Of a stretch of 64,000 bases of DNA, positions 8,907 to 17,318 are shown piece by piece. Position 1 is the stretch's first letter. Each line of letters opens with the position of its first letter. The position numbers were made by a program, and so were the translations under genes. Below the pieces are notes generated by a model. That model had not been told where the DNA came from. It saw only the letters and a list, made by a program, of their open reading frames with translations, and searched no databases. This stretch comes from an uncultured Kushneria sp. (GTDB lineage: Bacteria > Pseudomonadota > Gammaproteobacteria > Pseudomonadales > Halomonadaceae): assembly GCF_947497025.1 (NCBI RefSeq), contig NZ_CANMFC010000002.1, forward strand, positions 1 to 64,000, in the 5' to 3' direction.

Positions 8907-10559
8907 ATGTCAGATAGACATAACGAACTGACCAACCGGCAGGGTCATCCTGTCACCAACAATCAGTCCCAGCGCACGATCGGCAGCCGTGGTCCGGCGA
9001 CGCTTGAAAACTATCAGTTTCTCGAAAAGATCAGTCATTTTGACCGTGAGCGTATCCCCGAGCGCGTCGTACACGCCCGCGGCTTTCTCGCCTACGGTGA
9101 GTTCGAAGCCACCGGCATGATCGGTGATGAACCGGCATCGAAGTACACACGTGCCAAACTCTTCCAGGAAGCCGGCAAGAAGACCGATCTGGCCCTGCGC
9201 TTCTCCACCGTTATCGGTGGTCGCGATTCCTCGGAAGCGGCCCGCGATCCGCGTGGCTTTGCCGTGAAGTTCTACACCGAAGACGGCAACTGGGATCTGG
9301 TCGGTAACAACCTGGCCATCTTCTTTATCCGTGACGCGATCAAGTTCCCGGACGTGATCCACTCGCTCAAGCCTGACCCGGTGACCTTCCGTCAGGAGCC
9401 CAACCGCATCTTCGACTTCATGAGCCAGACGCCTGAAGCAATGCACATGCTGACGCACCTGTTCAGCCCGCGCGGGATTCCGGCCTCCTATCGTCATCAG
9501 GAAGGCTTTGGCGTCAACACCTACAAGATGGTTAACGCTCAGGGCGACACGGTGCTGGTCAAGTACCACTTCCATCCCCATTGCGGCGTGGCAAGCCTGA
9601 CCGCGGCTGAAGCCGCCAAGGTGCAGGGCCAGGATCTGGGTTCAGCCTCGAAGGATATGTATGACGCCATCGAGCGTGGCGACTATCCGAAGTGGGACGT
9701 CTTCGTTCAGATCATGGAAGACCACGATCATCCCGAGCTTGACTGGGATCCGCTGGATGACACCAAGATCTGGCCGGAAAATGATTTCCCGCTGCGCAAA
9801 ATTGGTGTGATGACGCTCAATCGCAACGTGCAGAACTTCTTCGCCGAAAACGATCAGATCGCCATGGGGACCGGCGTGCTGGTCGACGGTCTGGATTTCT
9901 CCGACGACAAGATGCTGGTCGGTCGTACGTTCTCCTACTCCGACACCCAGCGCTATCGCATCGGGCCCAACTACCTGCAGCTGCCGGTCAACCAGCCGAA
10001 AAACGCGCGCGTGTCGACCAACCAGCGTGACGGGCAGATGGCCTATGACCAGAGCATGGCGCCCGGTCAGAACCCGCACATCAACTTCGAGCCGTCGATT
10101 CACAACGGACTGCAGGAATCCGGGCGCGACGAGCCCAACAATCCGCCGGAAGTCCGCGGTGCGTTGACGCGCAGCGTGCTGGAACGTCGCAACGACTACG
10201 TGCAGGCGCGCGGTCGCTACAACACCATGCAGGATTGGGAGCGTGAAGACCTGACCTTCAACATGGTGGACCTGCTGGGTCAATGCGAGCGCGACGTGCA
10301 GGAACGCATGCTGTGGCATTTCTGGATGGTGCATGACGACTACGGCAACCGCGTGGCCGATAAACTCGGCATGAGCGTGGGTGATGTGAAGCATCTTCAG
10401 CCGCTGGCCAAACAGGTCCTCACTGACGAAGACAAGAAGCGTCTTGAGAATCTGGGCAACAACGGTGACACCATCGACGCCAGCGTCTGGGGACAGTGGA
10501 CCAGCTCGGTCACCAACCGTCAGGCCACGGCCGAAGAAGTGCTCGGCGGCACACTCTAA
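8907..10559 (+). CDS. katA: Monofunctional haem catalase
   Basis: This 550-residue catalase converts hydrogen peroxide to water and oxygen. The catalytic histidine is in VVHARG (about residue 56), the distal asparagine in [15 protein letters not shown], and the proximal haem-ligand tyrosine in the signature [16 protein letters not shown]. Length places it among small to medium-subunit catalases; it lacks the C-terminal flavodoxin-like domain of large-subunit KatE types. No signal peptide is seen, so it is cytoplasmic. AAGAGGA precedes the ATG at 8907; an ATG six bases earlier opens a different, very short frame. A strong terminator follows, so the gene is monocistronic. The symbol katA is given by similarity of type only. 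Confidence 0.95.
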   Translation: MSDRHNELTNRQGHPVTNNQSQRTIGSRGPATLENYQFLEKISHFDRERIPERVVHARGFLAYGEFEATGMIGDEPASKYTRAKLFQEAGKKTDLALRFSTVIGGRDSSEAARDPRGFAVKFYTEDGNWDLVGNNLAIFFIRDAIKFPDVIHSLKPDPVTFRQEPNRIFDFMSQTPEAMHMLTHLFSPRGIPASYRHQEGFGVNTYKMVNAQGDTVLVKYHFHPHCGVASLTAAEAAKVQGQDLGSASKDMYDAIERGDYPKWDVFVQIMEDHDHPELDWDPLDDTKIWPENDFPLRKIGVMTLNRNVQNFFAENDQIAMGTGVLVDGLDFSDDKMLVGRTFSYSDTQRYRIGPNYLQLPVNQPKNARVSTNQRDGQMAYDQSMAPGQNPHINFEPSIHNGLQESGRDEPNNPPEVRGALTRSVLERRNDYVQARGRYNTMQDWEREDLTFNMVDLLGQCERDVQERMLWHFWMVHDDYGNRVADKLGMSVGDVKHLQPLAKQVLTDEDKKRLENLGNNGDTIDASVWGQWTSSVTNRQATAEEVLGGTL

Positions 10560-10592
10560 ACGCCGGGATCATCTGGTCCCTGCTGGTTAACG

Positions 10593-10620
10593 AACCGGCG
10601 CCTTCGGGCGCCGGTTTTTT
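10593..10620 (+). terminator. Rho-independent terminator of the catalase gene
   Basis: A perfect 10-bp stem (AACCGGCGCC / GGCGCCGGTT) with a TTCG tetraloop is followed by a T tract, 33 bp after the catalase stop. Confidence 0.92.
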
Positions 10621-10649
10621 CATGAGCGGTATCGATGCTTTTGACCAGG

Positions 10650-10784
10650 TTCTTGTCTGAAAAGTAGCCGAGCGACGCTCAGACAAGGCAAAAAATGACG
10701 AAGGTATGGAGTTTACATGGGGTAAATGAGTAGTAGCCTGCGTCAATTTTCAACGCTGCATGAGCGAGCGCAGGCACTTTTCGG
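10650..10784. repeat. Dispersed intergenic repeat, copy A
   Basis: About 135 bp that align base by base, at roughly two-thirds identity by eye over the first 80 bp, with 22111-22240. Shared landmarks in order are GCGACGC, GACAAGGCA, GTTTAC and CAACGC. Copy A begins with a perfect 9-bp inverted repeat (CTTGTCTGA at 10652 and TCAGACAAG at 10679). Both copies end within a few bases of the stop codon of a leftward gene and sit between convergent genes. Confidence 0.6.
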
Positions 10785-10791
10785 GCAGAAC

Positions 10792-10986
10792 CTACCCGCC
10801 GTGGCACTTCTTGAACTTTTTGCCACTGCCGCAGGGGCACGGGTCATTGCGTCCGACGTCCTTCAGGGCGTTGCGTACCGGCTTTTGGGCACCATGCTGA
10901 CAGTGCGGACCATGAACGTGCCCGTGCTCATGATGATGGTCGTGGTCATGCTGGCAGTTCGGGCCGTGAACGTGGGGCTGATTCAT
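10792..10986 (-). CDS. Small histidine-rich SEC-C motif protein
   Basis: This 64-residue protein has two parts. The N-terminal half is very rich in His ([19 protein letters not shown]) and likely binds metal. The C-terminal 20 residues are a SEC-C zinc motif, [17 protein letters not shown], the same module that ends SecA and many small proteins. The ATG at 10986 has GGAAAA in position; a TTG start at 11037 would add 17 residues. No partner gene is adjacent: the catalase is convergent and Hsp20 is divergent. Roles in metal storage, SecA-like ribosome or SecB contact, or metal delivery are all open. Confidence 0.75.
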   Translation of the reverse strand: MNQPHVHGPNCQHDHDHHHEHGHVHGPHCQHGAQKPVRNALKDVGRNDPCPCGSGKKFKKCHGG

Positions 10987-11185
10987 GTGATGTTTTCCGG
11001 TGATTGTGATCACGTGATTATCGACACTGCGCGCCAAAAGAGAAGCCCTACTGACAGGGTAATATCGGTGCCCGCCCTCTCTGCCTGATATTTTTCAGGA
11101 TGCCCTCTTGAAAAGCCTCATGACGGCCCTATCTGCGAGATAGTGACGTCCGGCACGAAAAGAAAAGGAATTTTTTCAGGGAAGA

Positions 11186-11212
11186 CTTGAAACGCCGAAA
11201 GACGCCACTATT
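11186..11212 (+). promoter_or_regulatory. Candidate sigma-32 heat-shock promoter of the hsp20 gene
   Basis: CTTGAAA at 11186-11192 is an exact match to the sigma-32 -35 consensus. Twelve bases later CCACTATT resembles the -10 consensus CCCCATnT. It lies about 125 bp before the hsp20 start, leaving room for a structured leader. Confidence 0.65.
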
Positions 11213-11260
11213 TAACATAACGTCGCGACAACAGGCTCACTCAGAGCTGCTGACGCGAGC

Positions 11261-11331
11261 GCAGATGCCGCCCATGCGGGTCTGCGAGTACTCACCACGG
11301 TAGTGACGAACTTTGCTGTTTATTCAGGAGG
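11261..11331 (+). promoter_or_regulatory. Candidate ROSE-type RNA thermometer in the hsp20 leader
   Basis: Two hairpins can be drawn. The first is GCAGA/TCTGC plus CCGC/GCGG at 11261-11285. The second pairs CTTTGCTG (11311-11318) with CAGGAGG (11325-11331), which is the Shine-Dalgarno sequence: CTTT pairs GAGG, one G is bulged, and CTG pairs CAG. Sequestering the ribosome binding site with a conserved TTGCT and a bulged G is the hallmark of ROSE thermometers upstream of ibpA-type genes, which melt on heat shock. Confidence 0.7.
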
Positions 11332-11335
11332 TTTT

Positions 11336-11842
11336 ATGAACACCATGACCCTTTCTCCGCTCTTTCGTCGCAGCATCGGCTTTGATCGCCTCAACGACCT
11401 GTTCGAGCAGGCCGTGCACAACGATGTGCCCAGCTATCCGCCCTACAATGTTGAAAAGCACGGCGACAATGACTACCGTATCGCGGTAGCCACGGCCGGG
11501 TTTGCCGAGGAGGAGCTCGACGTCAACGTCGAAAACCGCGTGCTGACCATCACCGGCGGGCGCACTGACAATGACGGCGATGATACAGGGGTGACCTATC
11601 TGCATCGCGGCATCGCCAAACGCGCGTTCCGGCTCTCCTTCCGCCTTGATGAAAACATCGAGATTCAGGGCGCAAGGCTGGAAAACGGCCTGTTGATGGT
11701 CGATCTGCTACGCGTGGTGCCCGAACAGCAGCGCGCTCGTCAGATCCCGATCAATGGTGGCCAGCGGGCGCTGACCGACCGTTCGGAGCACCGTTCGGAG
11801 CAGAAGACATCGTCTGAATCCCGCGAGCCCGTCAGCGCCTGA
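11336..11842 (+). CDS. Hsp20-family small heat shock protein (IbpA-like)
   Basis: This 168-residue chaperone resembles IbpA/IbpB, which hold unfolded proteins in aggregates until DnaK/ClpB rescue them. The IbpA-like opening (LSPLFRRSIGFDRL) is followed by YPPYNVEKHGDNDYRIAVATAG and the alpha-crystallin end motif around ENGLLMVDLLRVVPEQ. The last 35 residues are a longer, polar tail than in E. coli IbpA. The ATG at 11336, 4 bases after CAGGAGG, is preferred to an upstream in-frame codon at 11303. Upstream lie a candidate sigma-32 promoter and an RNA thermometer; downstream is a terminator. Confidence 0.93.
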   Translation: MNTMTLSPLFRRSIGFDRLNDLFEQAVHNDVPSYPPYNVEKHGDNDYRIAVATAGFAEEELDVNVENRVLTITGGRTDNDGDDTGVTYLHRGIAKRAFRLSFRLDENIEIQGARLENGLLMVDLLRVVPEQQRARQIPINGGQRALTDRSEHRSEQKTSSESREPVSA

Positions 11843-11883
11843 GAGGCCGGTGTCGCCCGATCAGGGCGATAAAAACGACGTAA

Positions 11884-11922
11884 AAAAGGCCCCGCCAGCC
11901 ATGGCGGGGCCTTTTGTCTTTT
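11884..11922. terminator. Bidirectional terminator between hsp20 and the GntR gene
   Basis: A perfect 14-bp stem (AAAAGGCCCCGCCA / TGGCGGGGCCTTTT, loop GCCA) is followed by a T-rich stretch on the plus strand and preceded by an A run, so it can serve both convergent genes. Confidence 0.88.
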
Positions 11923-11936
11923 AACCATTGAAGCAC

Positions 11937-12605
11937 TCAGGAAGCGCCCTGACGCTCCCAGGCCGCCAGCACAATCCGTTCGGACTGCGCCAGATACTGC
12001 TCCAGCAGGGCCACGGCCGCTTTTGTGTCCCCCTTTTCAAAGGTCTCCAGCACCTGCTGATTCATCTCGACATAGGGCGCATGCAGCCACTCCTTGTCGG
12101 ACATCAGCCCGAAGGCGAGACGCAGTTCGGCCAGCACCTGACGAAAGAAGTCGTCCAGCCGCGCACTGTCCCCCAGTGCCACGATGGCACCGTGAAAGGC
12201 CATGTTGGCCGTGCCCACCGCCAGCCAGTCCTGGCGCTCGCGATACGTCCGGGCATCCTCCACCGCCGTGCGCATCTCCTTCACCGCCGGATGACTGGGC
12301 CATGCCTCGCTCAGTGCACGACACTCGATAAAGCGCCGCAGACGGTAGATCTCGACAATGGAAGCGGCATCAGGACGGGTCACGAAAACGCCGCGATGCG
12401 GCTGATGGGTGACCAGCCCTTCATGAGCCAGCGTGCGAAAGGCTTCTCTCAGCGTATTGCGCGACACGCCCAGCCGCTCACACAGCGCGATTTCCGACAA
12501 TCGCTGCCCGGGAGTGAACTCCCCTTCTACCAGCAGTCGCCGAATGCCGGCCGTCACGGTCTCTCCCAGCGATTCGCGCCTGTCTTCCAGGGACTGCTTT
12601 TTCAT
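11937..12605 (-). CDS. GntR-family (FCD domain) regulator of the 5-oxoproline operon
   Basis: This 222-residue regulator has an N-terminal winged helix (residues about 12-80; LSEIALCERLGVSRNTLREAFRTL) and a C-terminal all-helical FCD ligand domain (YRLRRFIECRAL onward). FCD repressors usually bind small organic acids. It is divergent from the 5-oxoprolinase operon, so it probably senses 5-oxoproline or a related acid and controls that operon. The ATG at 12605 (MKKQSL) is preferred to an upstream TTG at 12614. A candidate operator, ATTGTTGAACAAT, lies in the intergenic region at 12765. Confidence 0.9.
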   Translation of the reverse strand: MKKQSLEDRRESLGETVTAGIRRLLVEGEFTPGQRLSEIALCERLGVSRNTLREAFRTLAHEGLVTHQPHRGVFVTRPDAASIVEIYRLRRFIECRALSEAWPSHPAVKEMRTAVEDARTYRERQDWLAVGTANMAFHGAIVALGDSARLDDFFRQVLAELRLAFGLMSDKEWLHAPYVEMNQQVLETFEKGDTKAAVALLEQYLAQSERIVLAAWERQGAS

Positions 12606-12764
12606 TAGGCGCAATTCCGATTATGACGTTTACACAGGCGTCCAGTGTTCCCGATAAAGGGGGCTGTCGACAAGCTCGCCGCGCGCACCAAAAGAGTGCC
12701 TCGAAGCGCTGCGTTGCGCCGAAATGAAACACAAGTCGAATATCCACGGGCTGCCGTCAGGGCT

Positions 12765-12777
12765 ATTGTTGAACAAT
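12765..12777. promoter_or_regulatory. Candidate GntR operator of the 5-oxoproline operon
   Basis: ATTGTTGAACAAT is a 13-bp palindrome with perfect 6-bp arms around a central G. It is of the TTGTnnACAA type recognised by FCD-type GntR repressors and lies between the divergent regulator and transporter genes, about 100 bp before the transporter start. Confidence 0.5.
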
Positions 12778-12875
12778 CGATACGGACAACACCTACAAAA
12801 TTCGAACGATCAGCCCATTGTGGCACGCCAATTGCTGGTATGGCCTGTGCCCCTTCCTCTTTCGGAGCCTTTGAC

Positions 12876-14114
12876 ATGGCAGATACTCCTGACGTCGGGT
12901 TCGCCCGCTCCCGACGCGCTTCACTGATTGGTGCCGTATTCTTGATGGCCACCTCGGCCGTGGGCCCCGGTTTCATTACCCAGACCGCCACCTTTACCGC
13001 CACGATGGGCGCCGCCTTTGCCTTCGGTATTCTGGCCTCGATCCTGATTGACCTGGTCGTACAGCTCAACATCTGGCGCGTGGTGACCGTCACCGGCATG
13101 CGCGCCCCCGAAGTCGCCAACGCCGCGCTGCCCGGCAGCGGTTATCTACTGGCCATTTTGATCATCATTGGCGGACTGACCTTCAACGTCGGCAACATCG
13201 CCGGTGCAGGTCTGGGGCTCAATGCCCTGCTGGGGCTGGACACCACCTGGGGCGGGCTGATCAGCGCCGTGATTGCCGCCGGCATTTTCTCCTCCAGACG
13301 CGCCGGCGTGGCCATCGATCGCATCATCATTGTGCTGGGCGTGTTGATGATGGCGATGACGGTGTTCGTCGCCATCGCCTCCAACCCGCCCGTAGGCGAG
13401 GCACTGCGCCAGACCGTCATGCCCGATACCATCAACTTCGCCACCATCACCACCATCGTGGGCGGCACCGTCGGCGGTTATATCACCTACGCCGGCGCTC
13501 ACCGCCTGCTGGACCGCGGCCTGGGCGGCGTCGAGAATGTCGAGACCGTCTCGAAGGCCGCGCTGCGCGGCATTCTGGTCACCGGGCTGATGCGCTACAT
13601 CCTGTTTCTCGCCATTCTCGGCGTGGTGGCCAGCGGCGTGGTCATCGACGTCTCCAGCCAGAGTGCCAATCCCGCTGCCCAGGCCTTTCAGGCCGCCGCC
13701 GGCGAGCTGGGGCTGCGTGCCTTTGGCCTGATCCTCTGGGCTGCGGGCATCACCAGCATCATCGGGGCGGCCTATACCTCGATGACCTTTTTGAGTGCCT
13801 TTCGCCCCGGTATCAGCGAAGGTGTGCGTAACCGCGCCACGCTGGTGTTTATCGCCGTCTCACTGATCGCCTTCGTATCGGTGGGCACCCCGCCGGCGGC
13901 GCTGCTGGTGTTTGTCGGCGGCTTCAACGGCCTGATTTTGCCGGTGGGGCTGACACTGTTCATTTATGTCGCCTGGCAGCGTCGTGATCTCATGCACGGG
14001 CATCGCTACCCGCGCTGGCTGCTGGTTTCCGGTGCGGTGGTCTGCGCGCTCACCTGGTACATGGGCTTTAACGCCATCGGCCCGATCTTTGCCTTTCTGA
14101 CACCGTCTGCCTGA
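12876..14114 (+). CDS. NRAMP-superfamily transporter, non-canonical (YcsG-like)
   Basis: This 412-residue protein has about 11 membrane segments and belongs to the NRAMP superfamily. It keeps the GPGFI start of helix 1 but lacks the metal-binding DPGN motif of true Nramp transporters, and the helix-6 MPH motif is also absent ([10 protein letters not shown] instead). It is therefore unlikely to be a manganese/iron carrier. In Bacillus a related gene (ycsG) sits in the same company as pxpA, DUF1445 and kipIA, so import of 5-oxoproline or a similar acid is a reasonable inference. The ATG at 12876 has CGGAG upstream; longer versions starting at 12645 would add an untypical leader. First gene of the operon; pxpA follows after 13 bp. 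Confidence 0.82.
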   Translation: MADTPDVGFARSRRASLIGAVFLMATSAVGPGFITQTATFTATMGAAFAFGILASILIDLVVQLNIWRVVTVTGMRAPEVANAALPGSGYLLAILIIIGGLTFNVGNIAGAGLGLNALLGLDTTWGGLISAVIAAGIFSSRRAGVAIDRIIIVLGVLMMAMTVFVAIASNPPVGEALRQTVMPDTINFATITTIVGGTVGGYITYAGAHRLLDRGLGGVENVETVSKAALRGILVTGLMRYILFLAILGVVASGVVIDVSSQSANPAAQAFQAAAGELGLRAFGLILWAAGITSIIGAAYTSMTFLSAFRPGISEGVRNRATLVFIAVSLIAFVSVGTPPAALLVFVGGFNGLILPVGLTLFIYVAWQRRDLMHGHRYPRWLLVSGAVVCALTWYMGFNAIGPIFAFLTPSA

Positions 14115-14127
14115 ACAGGAGCCTCAC

Positions 14128-14898
14128 ATGTCCTTTATCGATTTAAACAGCGATCTGGGGGAAAGCTTCGGCCAGTGGCACATGGGCGATGACGCCACCA
14201 TGCTCGGTATTGTCACCAGCGCCAATGTCGCCTGCGGCTTTCATGCCGGCGACCCGGCCGGCATATTGCGCACCCTCAAGGCGGCGGCCAGCCATGGCGT
14301 CACCGTCGGTGCCCATGTCGGCTATCCGGATCTGGTGGGCTTTGGCCGACGCAACATGGATATCGCAAGCGATGAACTGCGCGCCGATGTGATCTATCAG
14401 ATCGGCGCGCTCAAGGGGCTGGCCCGCGCTGCCGGCACGCAGGTGCGCTACGTCAAGCCACACGGGGCGCTCTACAACACCATTGCTCACGACCGGCGCC
14501 AGGCCGAGGCCGTAATGGCCGCCATTGATGATGTGGACGCCTCGCTGGTGCTGATGACGCTGGCAGGCTCACCGCTGGATGAGTGGGCGCGCAAGGCCGG
14601 TCTGCGCGTCGCCGCCGAGGCCTTTGCCGATCGTGCCTATCACCGTGATGGCAGCCTGGTCTCGCGCCGGGACGCAGGCGCCGTGCTGCACGATGCCGAC
14701 CAGGTCGCCGAGCGGATGCAGCGGCTGGTGTGTGATGGCGTCATCGAAACCCTCGACGGCCACGACATTGCCCTTGCCGCCGACTCCATCTGCGTGCATG
14801 GCGACAGCCCCGGCGCCGTGGCGCTGGCCGAAGCCGTGCGGACGCGGCTGACCCGGGCCGGCATTGAGCTCAGGGCCTTTGCAGGAGCAACCCCATGA
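14128..14898 (+). CDS. pxpA: 5-oxoprolinase subunit A (LamB/YcsF family)
   Basis: PxpA works with PxpB and PxpC to hydrolyse 5-oxoproline (pyroglutamate) to glutamate using ATP. This 256-residue protein has the LamB/YcsF opening [11 protein letters not shown], the conserved [11 protein letters not shown] block and VKPHGALYN. Length equals that of the known family. AGGAG precedes the ATG. Its last four bases overlap the start of the DUF1445 gene (ATGA), showing tight translational coupling, and pxpBC follows in the same operon. Confidence 0.95.
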   Translation: MSFIDLNSDLGESFGQWHMGDDATMLGIVTSANVACGFHAGDPAGILRTLKAAASHGVTVGAHVGYPDLVGFGRRNMDIASDELRADVIYQIGALKGLARAAGTQVRYVKPHGALYNTIAHDRRQAEAVMAAIDDVDASLVLMTLAGSPLDEWARKAGLRVAAEAFADRAYHRDGSLVSRRDAGAVLHDADQVAERMQRLVCDGVIETLDGHDIALAADSICVHGDSPGAVALAEAVRTRLTRAGIELRAFAGATP

Positions 14899-15677
14899 GC
14901 GCCATCGACCAGGCCCGCCAAGCGCGCGAGCGCTTTCGCGCCGGCGAGTGTCGCCCCACCGCCGGACTCGCCCCGGGCATGACCCAGGCCAATCTGATCG
15001 CCCTGCCACGCGACTGGGCATGGGATTTCCTGCTCTATGCCCAGCGCAATCCGCAGGCCTGCCCGGTACTGGAGGTCAGCGACCCCGGCGACTGGCGCAC
15101 CGGGCTTGCCGAAGGCGCGGACCTTCGCACCGACCTGCCGCGCTATCGGCTCTGGCGCGACGGCGTGCTCATCGAGGAGCTCGATGATGCCCGGCCCAGC
15201 TGGGAAGAGCATCCGGATCTGGTCACCTTCCTGATCGGCTGCAGCTTCACCTTTGAAAGCGCCCTGATCGAGGCCGGCATCGAGGTGCGCCACATCACGG
15301 ATAACACCAATGTGCCGATGTATCGCACCACCCTGCCCTGTCGTCCGGCCGGGCGACTGCAGGGCGACGTGGTGGTCTCGATGCGCCCGCTCCCGGCCGC
15401 CCATATCGCCCGGGCAAGCACCATCACCGCGCGCTACCCCGGCGTGCACGGCGCCCCGATTCACGTGGGCGACCCGGGGGCGCTGGGCATCCGGGGCATC
15501 GACCGCCCCGACTTCGGCGACCCCGTGCGCATCGAGCCCGGTGAAATCCCGGTGTTCTGGGCCTGTGGCGTGACCCCGCAGGCTGCCGTGATGGCCTCGA
15601 AGGTGCCCTTTGCCCTTACCCACGCGCCCGGGCACATGTTCATCACCGATGTGCCGGACAGCCGCTATCACATCTGA
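14895..15677 (+). CDS. Putative hydro-lyase, DUF1445 (YcsI family)
   Basis: This 260-residue protein belongs to DUF1445, named a putative hydro-lyase and related to D-glutamate cyclase. The family signature [10 protein letters not shown] is present near residue 115, with PMYRTTLPC following and a C-terminal APGHMFITD block. It overlaps pxpA by four bases and precedes pxpBC, as in the Bacillus ycsFGI-kipIA locus. Because D-glutamate cyclase forms 5-oxo-D-proline, an enzyme that makes or epimerises the PxpABC substrate is plausible, but that is inference. Confidence 0.88.
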   Translation: MSAIDQARQARERFRAGECRPTAGLAPGMTQANLIALPRDWAWDFLLYAQRNPQACPVLEVSDPGDWRTGLAEGADLRTDLPRYRLWRDGVLIEELDDARPSWEEHPDLVTFLIGCSFTFESALIEAGIEVRHITDNTNVPMYRTTLPCRPAGRLQGDVVVSMRPLPAAHIARASTITARYPGVHGAPIHVGDPGALGIRGIDRPDFGDPVRIEPGEIPVFWACGVTPQAAVMASKVPFALTHAPGHMFITDVPDSRYHI

Positions 15678-15710
15678 CCGACACGCTACGGCACGCTTTC
15701 AGGAGTTCCC

Positions 15711-17318
15711 GTGAGAATACTTCCCGTCAACCTGAGCACCCTGCTGGTCGAGCTGGATGACCTGTCGCAGGCGCTGGGGCTTTTCGACCAGCTCCAGCGC
15801 GAGCCGATCAGTGGCGTTACAAACGTCATTCCGGCAGCGCGCACCCTGCTGGTGAGCTTCATCCCGTCCCGCATCAGCGCCGAACAGCTGACCCATACGC
15901 TAATGGCACGCCCCGTGAGCAGTGGAGGCAGCCATCAGCACGGCGAACTGATCGAGATACCCGTTTTTTATAACGGTGAAGACCTTGATGACGTGGCAAG
16001 GCTTTTGGGAATGAGCACCGACGAGGTAATCCGTCGGCACGGCGAGCATGAATATCAGGTCGCCTTCTGCGGGTTTGCGCCGGGCTTTGCCTATCTGGCC
16101 GGCGGCGCGGGCTTTGATGTGCCAAGGCGCGACACGCCCCGCACCCGCATTCCGGCGGGTTCCGTGGCGCTGGCCGGTACCTTCAGTGGCATCTACCCCA
16201 CCGACAGCCCCGGCGGCTGGCAGCTGATCGGGACCACCCCGCTAGAGATGTGGGACCTCCACCGCGAGCCGGCCGCACTGCTCCAGCCCGGCATGCGCGT
16301 GCGTTTTGGTGCCACCGAAGACGCGCCTGAACGGGTCAGCGTCAGCGTCCCCCGCGAGGTCACCCAAACGGCGGAGAGTGCGACCACGCCGTGGCTGGAA
16401 GTCCTGCAGCCCGGGCTGCAGAGCCTTTTTCAGGACCTCGGCCGCAAAGGCCAGACCGGCCAGGGGGTCTCAAGCGCCGGGGCGATGGACAAAAGCGCCC
16501 TGCGTGCCGCCAACCGGATCGTTGGCAACCCGTCAGATGCCACGGCCCTCGAGGTTGCCCAGGGCGGGCTGTCACTGGTCTGCCATCAGCCCGCGATCGT
16601 GGCGATCACCGGTGCAGAAACCGCGGTCTCTATCACTGCCGCCGATGGCGCACGCCATGAAGCCCGCCCCTGGCAGCCCATTGAGCTGGCCGAAGGCGAC
16701 ACCCTGACCCTGGGGGCGACCACGGCCGGAGTGCGCAGCTATCTGGCCCTGCGCGGCGGTTTTGACGTCACGCCGGTGCTCGGCAGCTGTGCTACCGATA
16801 CCCTGGCAAGGCTGGGGCCGGCGCCCTTGAAACGCGGCGACCTGCTGCACTCGGCCAATGGCCCCGTCACGGCGCTGTCACTGGGTGAGTCGCCCGAATT
16901 CGATCTGCCCCGTGCCGGTGAATGCATCACGCTCGATATCGTCATGGGTCCGCGCAGCGACTGGTTCACTGATGAGGCGCTGGCCCTTTTGTGTGAACAA
17001 CACTGGCAGGTCACCCCGCACTCCGACCGGGTCGGCATTCGTCTGGAAGGTGAGCACTCACTTTCTCGCCAGCATCACGGTGAACTGCCCAGCGAGGGCA
17101 CGGTCACCGGTGCCCTGCAGGTGCCGGCCAGCGGCCAGCCGGTACTGTTTCTGGCCGATCATCCGCTGACCGGCGGTTACCCGGTGATCGCCTGCGTGGC
17201 CGATCACCATCTGGACCTGGCCGGGCAGATTCCCCCCGGCACCACCGTTCGCTTCCATCCGCTTACCCGTTTCGCACCGCTTGCCGGTGACGACAGCCTG
17301 CATGAGGTCACGCCATGA
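15711..17318 (+). CDS. Fused 5-oxoprolinase subunits B and C (KipI-KipA fusion)
   Basis: This 535-residue protein joins the two subunits that are usually separate. Residues 1 to about 215 are PxpB/KipI (IPVFYNGEDLDDVARL, FAPGFAYL, IPAGSVALAGTFSGIYP), and from about 225 onward PxpC/KipA (VLQPGLQSLFQDLGRKGQTG, SAGAMDKSALRAANRIVGN, ALEVAQGGLSL). Together with PxpA it forms ATP-dependent 5-oxoprolinase. The start is GTG at 15711 with CAGGAG in position. The stop overlaps the next start (ATGA). Such fusions also occur in urea amidolyase-like proteins, but there is no allophanate hydrolase part here. Confidence 0.93.
   Translation: MRILPVNLSTLLVELDDLSQALGLFDQLQREPISGVTNVIPAARTLLVSFIPSRISAEQLTHTLMARPVSSGGSHQHGELIEIPVFYNGEDLDDVARLLGMSTDEVIRRHGEHEYQVAFCGFAPGFAYLAGGAGFDVPRRDTPRTRIPAGSVALAGTFSGIYPTDSPGGWQLIGTTPLEMWDLHREPAALLQPGMRVRFGATEDAPERVSVSVPREVTQTAESATTPWLEVLQPGLQSLFQDLGRKGQTGQGVSSAGAMDKSALRAANRIVGNPSDATALEVAQGGLSLVCHQPAIVAITGAETAVSITAADGARHEARPWQPIELAEGDTLTLGATTAGVRSYLALRGGFDVTPVLGSCATDTLARLGPAPLKRGDLLHSANGPVTALSLGESPEFDLPRAGECITLDIVMGPRSDWFTDEALALLCEQHWQVTPHSDRVGIRLEGEHSLSRQHHGELPSEGTVTGALQVPASGQPVLFLADHPLTGGYPVIACVADHHLDLAGQIPPGTTVRFHPLTRFAPLAGDDSLHEVTP

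Noticed and set aside
10510-10746. 78-codon minus-strand frame over the catalase end
   Set aside because: It spans the strong catalase terminator and the dispersed repeat, with no start signal or motif.
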